A DNA stretch of 64,000 nt, taken from NCBI GenBank assembly GCA_005502805.1, contig SCMY01000001.1, positions 1-64,000 on the forward strand, written 5' to 3'. Positions 22,065 to 30,871 of the stretch are shown here, in pieces. Numbering within the stretch: position 1 is the first letter of the stretch; each line of letters starts with the position of its first letter. This DNA comes from Rhizobiales bacterium 2SD (GTDB taxonomy: Bacteria > Pseudomonadota > Alphaproteobacteria > Rhizobiales > Beijerinckiaceae). Both the position numbers and the translations under genes were made by a program. A model generated the notes under the pieces. It saw only the letters and a list, made by a program, of their open reading frames with translations, was not told the DNA's origin and did no database searches.

Positions 22065-22979
22065 ATGACCCTCTTTGTCGAGCAGGTGCTCAATGGCCTG
22101 CAATACGGATCGATGCTGTTTCTTCTGGCATCGGGGCTGACGCTGATCTTCGGCATCATGGGGGTGATCAATCTCACCCACGGCGCCTTTTATATGGTTG
22201 GCGCCTATAGCGCGGCGTTCGCGGTCCTCTCCACCGGCTCCTTCCTGGTCGGCATCGCCGCCGCCCTGATCGGTGCCGGGCTCTATGCGGTGCTGGTCGA
22301 GATCGCAGTGGTGCAATGGCTGTATCGCCGCGACCACCTCTATCAGGTCCTGGCGACACTCGGCCTGATCCTGTTCACCAACGAGGCCGTGAGCCTGATC
22401 TTCGGCCGCCGACCACCCTTGATGGACATCCCGCCCTTCCTGCAAGGCTCGGTTCCACTGTTTCCCGGCCTCGACTATCCGCTGATGCGCCTCGCCTTCA
22501 TCGCGGTTGGCGCCATGGTCGCGATTGGCCTGTGGGCGCTCGTCAACCATACCCGCGTCGGCATGCTGATCCGGGCCGGAGCCGACGATCGCGAGATGGT
22601 CGATGCGCTGGGCGTCGACATTCGCCGACTCTACACGCTGGTCTTCGGCCTCGGCGGCGCGCTGTGCGGTCTGGCCGGCGTCATGGCGGCGCCGCTGCTG
22701 GCCATCGAAATCGGCATGGGCGAACGTGTCCTGATCACCACCTTCGTCGTCATCGTCGTGGGCGGCGTCGGCTCGGTTCGCGGCGCCCTCGTCGGGGCGC
22801 TGCTCGTCGGCATGGTCGACAGCCTGGGGCGGGCCTACATCCCGCAGCTCCTGCAATTGTCGCTGCCGGCCGCGACAGCCGACACGCTCGGCGCCGGGCT
22901 GGTGTCAGCCAGCATCTACGTCCTGATGGCGATCGTCCTTCTCGTTCGGCCCAACGGCCTCCTGCCGGCCAGGGGATGA
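22065..22979 (+). CDS. ABC importer permease, LivH type
   Basis: A 304-residue membrane protein with about eight hydrophobic segments, starting FVEQVLNGLQYGSMLFLLASGLTLIFGIMGVINLTHG-like (LivH signature, here at residues about 6-40). It forms the inner-membrane pore with the next gene product. ATG 22065 has AAGGG 10 bases upstream; GTG 22059 is in frame but badly spaced. It overlaps the following permease gene by 4 bases. Confidence 0.9.
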   Translation: MTLFVEQVLNGLQYGSMLFLLASGLTLIFGIMGVINLTHGAFYMVGAYSAAFAVLSTGSFLVGIAAALIGAGLYAVLVEIAVVQWLYRRDHLYQVLATLGLILFTNEAVSLIFGRRPPLMDIPPFLQGSVPLFPGLDYPLMRLAFIAVGAMVAIGLWALVNHTRVGMLIRAGADDREMVDALGVDIRRLYTLVFGLGGALCGLAGVMAAPLLAIEIGMGERVLITTFVVIVVGGVGSVRGALVGALLVGMVDSLGRAYIPQLLQLSLPAATADTLGAGLVSASIYVLMAIVLLVRPNGLLPARG

Positions 22980-23959
22980 GCGCGATGCTGACCTCCCGTC
23001 TCCGCCTGATCGTCATCGCCGGCGGCCTCCTCCTCCTGCTGACGGCCCCTTATCTCGCACAGCTGACCGGCTCGGCCGGGCTACTCGGCCTCGCCAACCG
23101 CATCGCCATCTACGCGATCGCCGCCGTCAGCCTAGACCTCATCCTGGGCTACGGCGCCCTGGTCAGCTTCGGTCACGCCATGTTCTTCGGGCTTGGCGGC
23201 TACGCGGTCGGCATCATCGCCTTCCACACCGGCACGGGCGAGCCGCTTTTCGGCTGGAAAGGCTCGAACGCGGCGCTGATCGTCTGGCCACTGGCGCTGG
23301 TCGCCTGCGCGCTGCTGGCCGCCGCCGTCGGAACGCTTTCGCTGAAGACCAGCGGCGTGCAGTTCATCATGATCACGCTGGCCTTCGCGCAAATGGTCTT
23401 CTTCGTCCTCGTCTCGCTCCAAAGCTATGGCGGCGATGACGGCCTGCTGCTCGATCGGCGCAACACGCTGCCGCTCATCGATCTCTCGCGGCCGACGACC
23501 TTCTACTATGTCTGCGTCGCGCTGCTGGTCGGCTGGACAGCCTTCTGCGCCAGGGTGGTGAATTCCCGTTTCGGCCTCGTCCTGCAGGCGCTGCGGCAGA
23601 GCGAACGGCGTTCGATCAATCTCGGCGTGGACCCGTTCCCGTTCCGGCTCGTCGCCTTCATCATCTCCGCGGTCGGGACCGGCCTCGCTGGCGTGCTCTG
23701 GGCCAACTACGCCCGCTTCGTCTCGCCCGACATGGCCGCATGGAGCAAATCGGGCGAGTTCATCGCCATCGTCGTCCTCGGTGGGCTCGGCACTCTGCTC
23801 GGCCCGATTGCCGGAACCGCCGTCTTCATCGCGCTCGAGCAGATCCTCTCGATCTGGACCGAGCATTGGATGATCGTGATGGGTCCCGTCCTGACGCTGG
23901 TTGCGCTGTTCGGCCGCCGCGGCCTCGCGGGGCGCCTGTTCGGAGAGCGCAATGGCTGA
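22976..23959 (+). CDS. ABC importer permease, LivM type
   Basis: A 327-residue second permease with the LivM landmarks AVSLDLILGYGALVSFGHAM and, toward the end, ANYARFVSPDMAAW followed by the conserved GGLGTLLGPIAGTA loop. It overlaps livH by ATGA and the ATPase gene by 8 bases, indicating translational coupling. It pairs with the upstream permease in the importer. Confidence 0.9.
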   Translation: MSAMLTSRLRLIVIAGGLLLLLTAPYLAQLTGSAGLLGLANRIAIYAIAAVSLDLILGYGALVSFGHAMFFGLGGYAVGIIAFHTGTGEPLFGWKGSNAALIVWPLALVACALLAAAVGTLSLKTSGVQFIMITLAFAQMVFFVLVSLQSYGGDDGLLLDRRNTLPLIDLSRPTTFYYVCVALLVGWTAFCARVVNSRFGLVLQALRQSERRSINLGVDPFPFRLVAFIISAVGTGLAGVLWANYARFVSPDMAAWSKSGEFIAIVVLGGLGTLLGPIAGTAVFIALEQILSIWTEHWMIVMGPVLTLVALFGRRGLAGRLFGERNG

Positions 23960-24728
23960 GCCCGCCTCGCAGCGTCAGGCGCCCATCCTCGCGATCGACG
24001 GCCTGCGCAAGGCCTTCGGCGCCCTGGTCGCGACCGACGACGTCACGCTCGACATTCGCACCGGCGAGCTCCACGCGCTGATCGGCCCGAACGGTGCCGG
24101 AAAATCGACGCTGATCACCCAGATCTGCGGGGAGCTGAAGCCCGATGCCGGCCGCATTCTGTTCGACGGGCGCGACGTCACCCGGCTTCGCCCACATCTG
24201 CGTTCACGGCTCGGACTCGGGCGAACCTTTCAGATCACCCAGCTCTGCCCGGATTTCAGCGCGCTCGAGAACATTCTGCTCTCGATCGAGACCCGAGGTG
24301 GCGGCTCGTTCGACATGCTCTCGAACCCGCGCGGCAATGCCGGCGCGATCGCCAGCGCCCGTGCGCGGCTCGCCGAAGTCGGCCTCGGCGACCTCGCCGA
24401 CAGGCAGGCGGCGACACTCGCCCACGGCCAGCGCCGGCAGCTCGAGATCGCGGTCGCGCTCGCGCGCGAGCCGAGGCTGCTGCTGCTCGACGAGCCCATG
24501 GCCGGGCTGGGGCCGGAGGAATCGGCCGCAATGACCCGGCTGCTCGACGGGCTGAAGCGGCGCTACGCCATTCTCCTCGTCGAGCACGACATGGACGCGG
24601 TGTTCGCCTTGGCGGACCGGGTCAGCGTCCTGGTCTATGGGCGTGTCATCTTCACCGGCACGGTCGCGGAAGTGCGCAGCGACCCTGCCGTGCGCGCCGC
24701 CTATCTCGGGGGAGAACCGGCATGCTGA
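23952..24728 (+). CDS. ABC importer ATPase, LivG type
   Basis: A 258-residue ATPase with Walker A GPNGAGKST, a LAHGQRRQLEIAVALA signature (the variant LSGGQ of LivG proteins), Walker B LLLLDEPMAGLGPEE and switch histidine in LLVEHDMDAVF. It energises uptake by the two permeases. ATG 23952 lies 8 bases inside the preceding gene. Its stop overlaps the next ATPase start. Confidence 0.92.
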   Translation: MAEPASQRQAPILAIDGLRKAFGALVATDDVTLDIRTGELHALIGPNGAGKSTLITQICGELKPDAGRILFDGRDVTRLRPHLRSRLGLGRTFQITQLCPDFSALENILLSIETRGGGSFDMLSNPRGNAGAIASARARLAEVGLGDLADRQAATLAHGQRRQLEIAVALAREPRLLLLDEPMAGLGPEESAAMTRLLDGLKRRYAILLVEHDMDAVFALADRVSVLVYGRVIFTGTVAEVRSDPAVRAAYLGGEPAC

Positions 24729-25417
24729 GCGTGCGCGAACTCGCAGCCGGCTATGGTCATGCACGTGTCCTGTTCGGATTGTCCTTCGAAGCCCGCGCCG
24801 GCGAGGTCGTCTCGCTGATCGGGCGCAATGGCATGGGCAAGACCACCACCATCCGCGCCATCATGGGGCTGAATCGGCCCACCGGCGGCGAGATCGCGTT
24901 CGACGGCCGGCCGCTTGCCGGACTGGCGCCGAACGCCGTCGCCCGGCTCGGCATCGGGCTGGTGCCGGAAGGACGGCGGGTATTTCCCTCGCTGACGGTA
25001 GAGGAGAACCTGATCGCCACCGCGCGCGGCGGCAGCGCCGGGCACTGGACCTTGCCGCGCGTCATCGACCTGTTCCCGCGCCTCGGCGAGAGGCGACGCC
25101 AGCCTGCCAGGACGCTGTCGGGCGGTGAGCAGCAGATGCTGGCGGTCGGCCGGGCGCTCATGACCAATCCGCGCCTGCTCATTCTCGACGAGGCGACCGA
25201 AGGGCTCGCGCCGCTGATCCGCGCCGAGATCTGGCGCTGCCTGCAGACGCTCAAGGGCGCCGGGCAGACCATCGTCGTCGTCGACAAGAACCTGGCGGAG
25301 ATGGCGTCCCTGGTCGACCGCCACCATGTCGTCGAGAAGGGACGGATCGTCTGGGCCGGCACGCCGGCCGCGCTCCACGACGATCCCGATCTCGCCAGCC
25401 GCTATCTCGGTCTGTGA
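24722..25417 (+). CDS. ABC importer ATPase, LivF type
   Basis: A 231-residue ATPase with Walker A GRNGMGKTT, signature LSGGEQQMLAVGRAL, Walker B LLILDEATEGLAP and a D-loop. The usual switch-region histidine in LivF (EQN or EH) reads VVDKNLAEM here, as in other LivF proteins that lack a canonical histidine. It completes the five-gene importer. Confidence 0.92.
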   Translation: MLSVRELAAGYGHARVLFGLSFEARAGEVVSLIGRNGMGKTTTIRAIMGLNRPTGGEIAFDGRPLAGLAPNAVARLGIGLVPEGRRVFPSLTVEENLIATARGGSAGHWTLPRVIDLFPRLGERRRQPARTLSGGEQQMLAVGRALMTNPRLLILDEATEGLAPLIRAEIWRCLQTLKGAGQTIVVVDKNLAEMASLVDRHHVVEKGRIVWAGTPAALHDDPDLASRYLGL

Positions 25418-25425
25418 GGACATCC

Positions 25426-26307
25426 ATGGCATCGGCCGCCAGCGCCCCTGTCTATCGCAGCTTCGATCGCGCTGCCCTCGACCGCGAGTACAATGCCCGC
25501 GAAAGCGTTGCATCCTTCGAGGCCGAGCACGCAAAATATGTCGCGGTCAGCGAAAAGAACCAGCGGGAGTACTTTCGTCTCGCCGACATCGTCTATGATG
25601 AAATCAGCGGAGAGAAGCTCGATCTCTACCCCGCCGGCCACGGCAGCCCACTTTTTCTCTGGATTCATGGCGGCTATTGGCGAGCCAGCTCCAAGGACGA
25701 CAATACGTTCGTCGTCTCCGGTTTGAACGCGCATGGCTTCAGCGTCGCCGTGATGAATTATACGCTCGCACCGCGAGCGACGCTGGACGAGATCGTGCGC
25801 CAGACCCGCGCCGCCGTCGCTTTTCTGTATCGTCGACGCGCGGAGTACGACCTGGCAGACCGCGGTCTCATCGTCGGTGGCTCCTCCGCTGGCGGACATC
25901 TGGTCGGCATGCTGCTCGCGGACGGCTGGCATGCGGACTTCGACGTACCGACGGAGGTGATCACGGACGCGCTTTCACTGTCCGGGCTGTATGATCTCGA
26001 ACCGTTGCGTCATACGCAGGTCGACGCCTGGCTCGGCCTCGACGATGCCTCGATCGCCCGCAACAGCCCGCTTCACCATATCCCCGCACGCTCCGCAGCC
26101 CGACTTCTGGCCTCGGTCGGTGGGCTCGAAACCTCGGAGTTTCAGCGTCAGACGCTTGACTATGCGAGCCGCTGGACCGCAGCGGGCCATCGCGCCCAGC
26201 TCATCGCCATGCCGAACCACAATCACTTCGATATCGCGCTCAGCCTCAGCGAACCGGACGGAGTTCTGACCTCCGCCGTCGCCGCGGCGATAGCCGCAAC
26301 CGGCTGA
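25426..26307 (+). CDS. Alpha/beta hydrolase, kynurenine-formamidase-like
   Basis: A 293-residue hydrolase with the oxyanion motif HGGYW at residues 81-85, nucleophile elbow GGSSAGG with S154, and a late histidine in NHNHFD. HGGYW is typical of the arylformamidase/carboxylesterase group. GTGAGGA before ATG 25426 marks the start. It directly follows the ABC importer genes (8-base gap). It may deacylate or deformylate an aromatic precursor feeding the dioxygenase, an inference from position only. Confidence 0.8.
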   Translation: MASAASAPVYRSFDRAALDREYNARESVASFEAEHAKYVAVSEKNQREYFRLADIVYDEISGEKLDLYPAGHGSPLFLWIHGGYWRASSKDDNTFVVSGLNAHGFSVAVMNYTLAPRATLDEIVRQTRAAVAFLYRRRAEYDLADRGLIVGGSSAGGHLVGMLLADGWHADFDVPTEVITDALSLSGLYDLEPLRHTQVDAWLGLDDASIARNSPLHHIPARSAARLLASVGGLETSEFQRQTLDYASRWTAAGHRAQLIAMPNHNHFDIALSLSEPDGVLTSAVAAAIAATG

Positions 26308-26649
26308 CTCCGGTCAGCGTGATCGACCGGCCGCATCGCCCGTCTTCCCAAAAACGGTCTTCGCCATGTCCGCAGCTTCCCTGACCCGATACCGGGCCGC
26401 CCTCGCCTTGGCGGCTTCGGCTCCCCGCGCCCCGCTGGGGACAGCGCCGGCGGGCCCGAGCTTCGAAGGCAAAACCATTCTCAGCGCCGATTTCGGCAGG
26501 CAGGCCATTATTCACCCCAAAATCGACAGCGGTGCGATGCGGCATTCGGCGAGAGCGGTCATCTTCAAACCTTCCGCCCCCGACCGACCCACACAGGCTG
26601 TATCCGTCGCCAATCGCGACGCCGGCCGTGCTCCCGGCTGAGGTCTCAC
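26308..26649. other. 342-base stretch without a convincing gene
   Basis: A 91-codon open frame at 26366-26641 (plus) starts after a poor ribosome-binding site and shows no recognisable motif. Overlapping frames on the minus strand are no better. I see no repeat or clear terminator. It may hold a decayed gene, or a promoter for the flavin reductase at 26650. Confidence 0.4.
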
Positions 26650-27285
26650 ATGCTGTTCGATCTGGAAACCCTGCCCGCGCAGGAGCGCTACAAGATCATG
26701 ACGGCGACGATCGTGCCGCGGCCGATCGCCTGGATCACCACGAAATCACGCGATGGCCTGGTCAACGCCGCGCCCTTCAGCTTCTTCAATATGATGGGAA
26801 ACGATCCTCCCACGATCGCGATTGGCATCATGCCGAATGGTCGCGTGCTCAAGGATACCGCAACGAACATCCTGGAAACCGGCGAATTCGTCGTGAATCT
26901 CGTGTCGGAAGCGCAGGCGCCAGCGATGAACGTCACCTGCATCGATGCGCCTCCGGAGATCGATGAACTCGCCCTCGCTGGCCTCGACTCCACTGAATCG
27001 GACCTTGTTTCGCCACCTCGAATTGCTGGAGCGGGAGTGGCGTTCGAATGCACGACCCTGTCGTCGCTCGTGACCGGCCCCTTGCAAACGATCGTCATCG
27101 GCCGTGTGCTGCGCGCGCATATCGACGACCGTTTCGTCCTGGACCGCGAGCGCTGTCATATCGACACCGAAGCCCTGGGCCTCGTCGCCCGCATGCATGG
27201 TAGGAGCGCCTATGCGCGGACGACTGATCTGTTCCATTTGAACCGGCCGAGCTGGGCGCATTGGAATGGAACAGGTGGCCGGTGA
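26650..27285 (+). CDS. Flavin reductase family protein (FMN-binding split barrel)
   Basis: A 211-residue protein with the split-barrel features TIVPRPIAWITT at residues about 18-29, NAAPFSFFNMM at about 38-48 and TGEFVVNLVS at about 76-85. Such proteins bind FMN and often supply reduced flavin to a monooxygenase or act as oxidoreductases themselves. No monooxygenase partner gene is in the cluster. GAGG stands upstream of the ATG. It probably belongs to the aromatic cluster but is separated from it by 342 bases. Confidence 0.82.
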   Translation: MLFDLETLPAQERYKIMTATIVPRPIAWITTKSRDGLVNAAPFSFFNMMGNDPPTIAIGIMPNGRVLKDTATNILETGEFVVNLVSEAQAPAMNVTCIDAPPEIDELALAGLDSTESDLVSPPRIAGAGVAFECTTLSSLVTGPLQTIVIGRVLRAHIDDRFVLDRERCHIDTEALGLVARMHGRSAYARTTDLFHLNRPSWAHWNGTGGR

Positions 27286-27511
27286 GCGCCCAGGTCTGGA
27301 AATCAGGGCCGGTTGATCACAACCTGGTGTGACGATCGCCCGCACTTCGGCGAATGCCCGGGACGGGGCAGCGATCCGCGAGCCCGGGAACATCGACGTT
27401 CTCGGGCAGCGAGACCTCGCGGAATGGTTCTGCCGTCCGAAGCATGTCCCGGGCGCAGGTGGCCGGTTCCCGGATGCCGGTCTTACGGTCGCCGGCACCC
27501 GCTATTATATA

Positions 27512-27536
27512 GGAACCTGTGAGCCCGTTATCGGTT
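27512..27536 (+). promoter_or_regulatory. EcfG-type general-stress promoter candidate before prkA
   Basis: GGAAC at 27512-27516, a 16-base spacer, then GGTT at 27533-27536 match the alphaproteobacterial EcfG promoter pattern (GGAAC, 16-17 bases, CGTT) except for one -10 base. It lies 50 bases upstream of the prkA start, on the right strand, in a 300-base non-coding stretch. The downstream genes are a known stress operon, which adds weight. No experimental support is visible here. Confidence 0.5.
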
Positions 27537-27586
27537 GATTGTTGGGGGTTGCCGTCGGCAGCTCCGCCTGCCGCGGGATGGCTGCC

Positions 27587-29536
27587 ATGATCGAGAAAGC
27601 CAGCGAGATATTCCGCCTGTTCTCCGAGGACTATCGTAGTTATTCGCAGGAGGAGATGAGCCTTCAGGAGTACCTGCTGGCTTGCCGCGAAGACAAGTCG
27701 ATGTATGCCTCAGCCGCCGAGCGGATGCTCGACGCGATCGGCAAGCCGAAGCTGTTCGATACCAGCCAGGATGAACGCCTCGGCCGGATCTTTTCCAATC
27801 GGACGATCAAGATCTACCCCTCTTTCGCCGATTTCTTCGGCATGGAGGATACGATTGAGCGGATCGCCGGTTATTTCCGCTATGCCTCGCAGGGTCTGGA
27901 GGAGCGCAAGCAGATTCTCTACCTGCTCGGCCCCGTCGGCGGCGGCAAGTCCTCCCTGGCCGAGCGCCTGAAGAAGCTGATGGAGGAGCGCCCGTTCTAT
28001 ACGCTCAAGATCGGCGACCGGATCAGCCCGGTCTTCGAATCCCCGCTCGGCCTGTTCCGCCCCGATCGCATGGGCGATCTCTTCGAGGACAAGTACGGGA
28101 TCGCGCGGCGGCGCCTGACCGGCCTGATCTCGCCCTGGGCCTCGAAACGGCTCGACGAGCTCGCCGGCGATATCTCCAAATTCAGCGTCGTCAAGCTGAC
28201 GCCCTCGCGCCTGCGCCAGGTCGGCATCGCCAAGACCGAGCCGGGCGACGAGAACAACCAGGATGTTTCGACGCTGGTCGGCAAGGTCGACATTCGCCAG
28301 CTCGAGAACTTCAGCCAGTCGGACCCCGACGCCTATTCCTATAGCGGCGGCCTCAACCGGACGACGCAGGGCCTGCTCGAATTCGTCGAGATGTTCAAGG
28401 CGCCGATCAAGGTGCTGCATCCGCTGCTGACCGCGACGCAGGAGGGCAGCTACAACGGCACCGAGAATTTTGGCGCCTTCCCCTATCAGGGCATCGTCCT
28501 CGCCCATTCCAACGAATCCGAATGGCTCCAGTTCAAGAACAACCGGAACAACGAGGCCTTTCTCGACCGCATCCTGGTGGTCAAGGTGCCCTATTGCCTG
28601 CGCGTCACCGAAGAGCGGCAGATCTACGAGAAGCTGCTGCGCGAGAGCGAGCTCGCCGGTAGCCCTTGCGCGCCGGAGGTGCTCGACCTTCTCAGCCGCT
28701 TCTCCGTCTCGACCCGGCTGGCCGAGTTCGAGAATTCGCCGCTCTACACCAAGATGCGCGTCTATGACGGCGAGAACCTGAAGGAGCTGGAGCCCAAGGC
28801 CAAGGCCATCCAGGAATACCGCGACGCCGCCGGCGTCGATGAGGGCATGACCGGCGTCAGCACGCGTTTCGCCTTCAAGATCCTCTCTCAGACCTTCAAC
28901 TACGATACCGAGGAGCTCGCTGCCGACCCCGTGCACCTGATGTACATCCTGGAGGGGGCGATCAAGCGCGAGCAGTTCCCGAAGGAAACGGAGGCGGCCT
29001 ATCTCGACTTCATCAAGTCGGAGCTGGCGACCCGCTATGCCGAGTTCATCGGCCACGAGATCCAGAAGGCCTATCTCGAATCCTATGGCGAATACGGCCA
29101 GAACCTGTTCGACCGCTACATCGCCTATGCCGACGCCTGGGTCGAGGACCAGGACTACAAGGATCCCGACACCGGCCAGATCCTCAACCGGCAGGTCCTC
29201 GACAACGAATTGTCGCAGATCGAAAAGCCGGCCGGGATCGCCAATCCCAAGGACTTCCGCAACGAAGTCGTGAAGTTCACCTTGCGCGCAAGGGCCAGGA
29301 ACAACGGCCGCAACCCGTCCTGGACCAGCTATGAGAAGTTGCGCGAGGTCATCGAGAAGCGGATGTTCGGCCAGGTCGAGGATCTGTTGCCGGTGATCAG
29401 CTTCGGCTCCAAGCAGGACAGCGTGACCGAGAAGCGCCATCACGGCTTCGTGCAGCGCATGGTCGAGCGTGGCTATACCGAGCGCCAGGTCCGGCGCCTG
29501 GTGGACTGGTACATGCGCGTCAACAAGGCGGGCTGA
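27587..29536 (+). CDS. prkA: PrkA serine protein kinase / AAA+ protein
   Basis: A 649-residue protein close to E. coli PrkA/YeaG (644). Residues about 20-390 form the AAA-like N-domain with Walker A GPVGGGKSS at 115-123; the C-terminal part is the PrkA kinase-like domain. PrkA is tied to stationary-phase and nutrient stress, and its biochemical role (kinase or protease) is still debated. GCGGGATGG stands upstream of ATG 27587; ATG 27578 is also possible. It heads prkA-yeaH-spoVR with gaps of 19 and 11 bases. Confidence 0.94.
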   Translation: MIEKASEIFRLFSEDYRSYSQEEMSLQEYLLACREDKSMYASAAERMLDAIGKPKLFDTSQDERLGRIFSNRTIKIYPSFADFFGMEDTIERIAGYFRYASQGLEERKQILYLLGPVGGGKSSLAERLKKLMEERPFYTLKIGDRISPVFESPLGLFRPDRMGDLFEDKYGIARRRLTGLISPWASKRLDELAGDISKFSVVKLTPSRLRQVGIAKTEPGDENNQDVSTLVGKVDIRQLENFSQSDPDAYSYSGGLNRTTQGLLEFVEMFKAPIKVLHPLLTATQEGSYNGTENFGAFPYQGIVLAHSNESEWLQFKNNRNNEAFLDRILVVKVPYCLRVTEERQIYEKLLRESELAGSPCAPEVLDLLSRFSVSTRLAEFENSPLYTKMRVYDGENLKELEPKAKAIQEYRDAAGVDEGMTGVSTRFAFKILSQTFNYDTEELAADPVHLMYILEGAIKREQFPKETEAAYLDFIKSELATRYAEFIGHEIQKAYLESYGEYGQNLFDRYIAYADAWVEDQDYKDPDTGQILNRQVLDNELSQIEKPAGIANPKDFRNEVVKFTLRARARNNGRNPSWTSYEKLREVIEKRMFGQVEDLLPVISFGSKQDSVTEKRHHGFVQRMVERGYTERQVRRLVDWYMRVNKAG

Positions 29537-29555
29537 CTTCGGCGGGGAGCCTGCC

Positions 29556-30860
29556 ATGCCGATCTTCATCGACCGCCGCCTGAACCCGAAGGACAAGAGC
29601 CTGGGCAATCGCCAGCGCTTCCTGCATCGGGTCCGGGCGGAGCTGAAGCGCAGCGTCCAGGAACAGATCCGCTCGGGCAAGATCGCCGATGCGGATGGGG
29701 AGCATGCCGTCTCGATCCCGGCGAAGGGCACGAGCGAGCCGAACTTCCGCGCCGCCGGTGACAGTGGCCGGCGCCAGCATGTCCTGCCCGGAAACAAGCA
29801 GTTCTCGCCGGGCGACAAGATGCCGAAGCCCGGTCAGGGCAGCGGAGCGGGGTCAGCGCCAGGCCTGCAGGAGTCCGAGGACGATTTCCGCTTCGTGCTG
29901 TCCCGTGAAGAGGTGCTCGATCTGTTCTTCGAGGACCTCGAACTGCCCGACATGGTCAAGCTCTCCCTCAAGGAGATTCTCTCCTCCAAGCCGCGGCGGG
30001 CCGGGTTCTCGACCAGCGGATCGCCGACCAACATCAACGTCGCCCGCACCATGCGCAACAGCCATGGCCGCCGCATCGCCCTGCAGCGGCCCAAGCGTAC
30101 GGAGATCGAAGCCATCCTCGCCGAACTCACCAGGATCGAAGCCGAAGGGCCGGACACGGCTCGCGACAAGGCCGCGGCCCTGCGCGTCGAGCTCGACCGG
30201 CTGGAGCGCCGACGCCGGGTGATCGCCTTCATCGATCCGGTCGACATCCGTTTCAACCGGTTCGACGCCCAGCCGCTGCCGAACGCGAATGCGGTGATGT
30301 TCTGCCTGATGGATGTTTCCGGCTCGATGGGCGAGCGCGAGAAGGACCTGGCCAAGCGCTTCTTCGTGCTGCTGCACCTGTTCCTGAAGCGGCGCTATGA
30401 CCGGACCGACATCGTCTTCATCCGCCACACCCATACGGCGCAGGAGGTCGACGAGGACACCTTCTTCCTGAGCACGCAGAGCGGCGGCACCGTCGTCTCC
30501 ACCGCGCTGGAGGAGATGCAGCGCGTCATCGCGCAGCGCTATCCCAGCAAGGACTGGAACATCTACGTTGCGCAGGCCTCGGACGGCGACAATTTCGCTA
30601 GCGATTCCGAGCGCTGCCTGCGCCTGCTCGACAGCGAGATCATGCGCCTGTGCCAGTATTTCGCCTATGTCGAGATCATTGACGAGCGCGAGAGCGAGAT
30701 CTTCGGCTCGACAGACAACGGCACCTCGCTCTGGCGCGCCTACCTTTCGGTCAAGGAACGCTGGCCGAATTTCGACATGACCCGCATTGCCAGGGCTGCC
30801 GACATCTACCCGGTCTTCCGCCAGCTCTTCACCCGGCAGCCGGCGCGGCCGCGCAACTGA
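29556..30860 (+). CDS. yeaH: YeaH family protein with VWA domain
   Basis: A 434-residue protein (E. coli YeaH 427) of the DUF444 family. The charged N-terminal half with a coiled region near 185-222 is followed by a von Willebrand A domain whose metal site DVSGSMGE lies at residues 253-260. It is encoded between prkA and spoVR in many proteobacteria and is thought to act with PrkA under stress. GGGGAG fixes ATG 29556; upstream in-frame codons overlap prkA. Confidence 0.94.
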   Translation: MPIFIDRRLNPKDKSLGNRQRFLHRVRAELKRSVQEQIRSGKIADADGEHAVSIPAKGTSEPNFRAAGDSGRRQHVLPGNKQFSPGDKMPKPGQGSGAGSAPGLQESEDDFRFVLSREEVLDLFFEDLELPDMVKLSLKEILSSKPRRAGFSTSGSPTNINVARTMRNSHGRRIALQRPKRTEIEAILAELTRIEAEGPDTARDKAAALRVELDRLERRRRVIAFIDPVDIRFNRFDAQPLPNANAVMFCLMDVSGSMGEREKDLAKRFFVLLHLFLKRRYDRTDIVFIRHTHTAQEVDEDTFFLSTQSGGTVVSTALEEMQRVIAQRYPSKDWNIYVAQASDGDNFASDSERCLRLLDSEIMRLCQYFAYVEIIDERESEIFGSTDNGTSLWRAYLSVKERWPNFDMTRIARAADIYPVFRQLFTRQPARPRN

Positions 30861-30871
30861 AGGGAACGCCG

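Noticed and set aside
26366..26641. 91-codon frame between the hydrolase and flavin reductase genes
   Set aside because: Weak start site, no motif and ordinary GC-driven codon pattern; kept only as an unannotated stretch.
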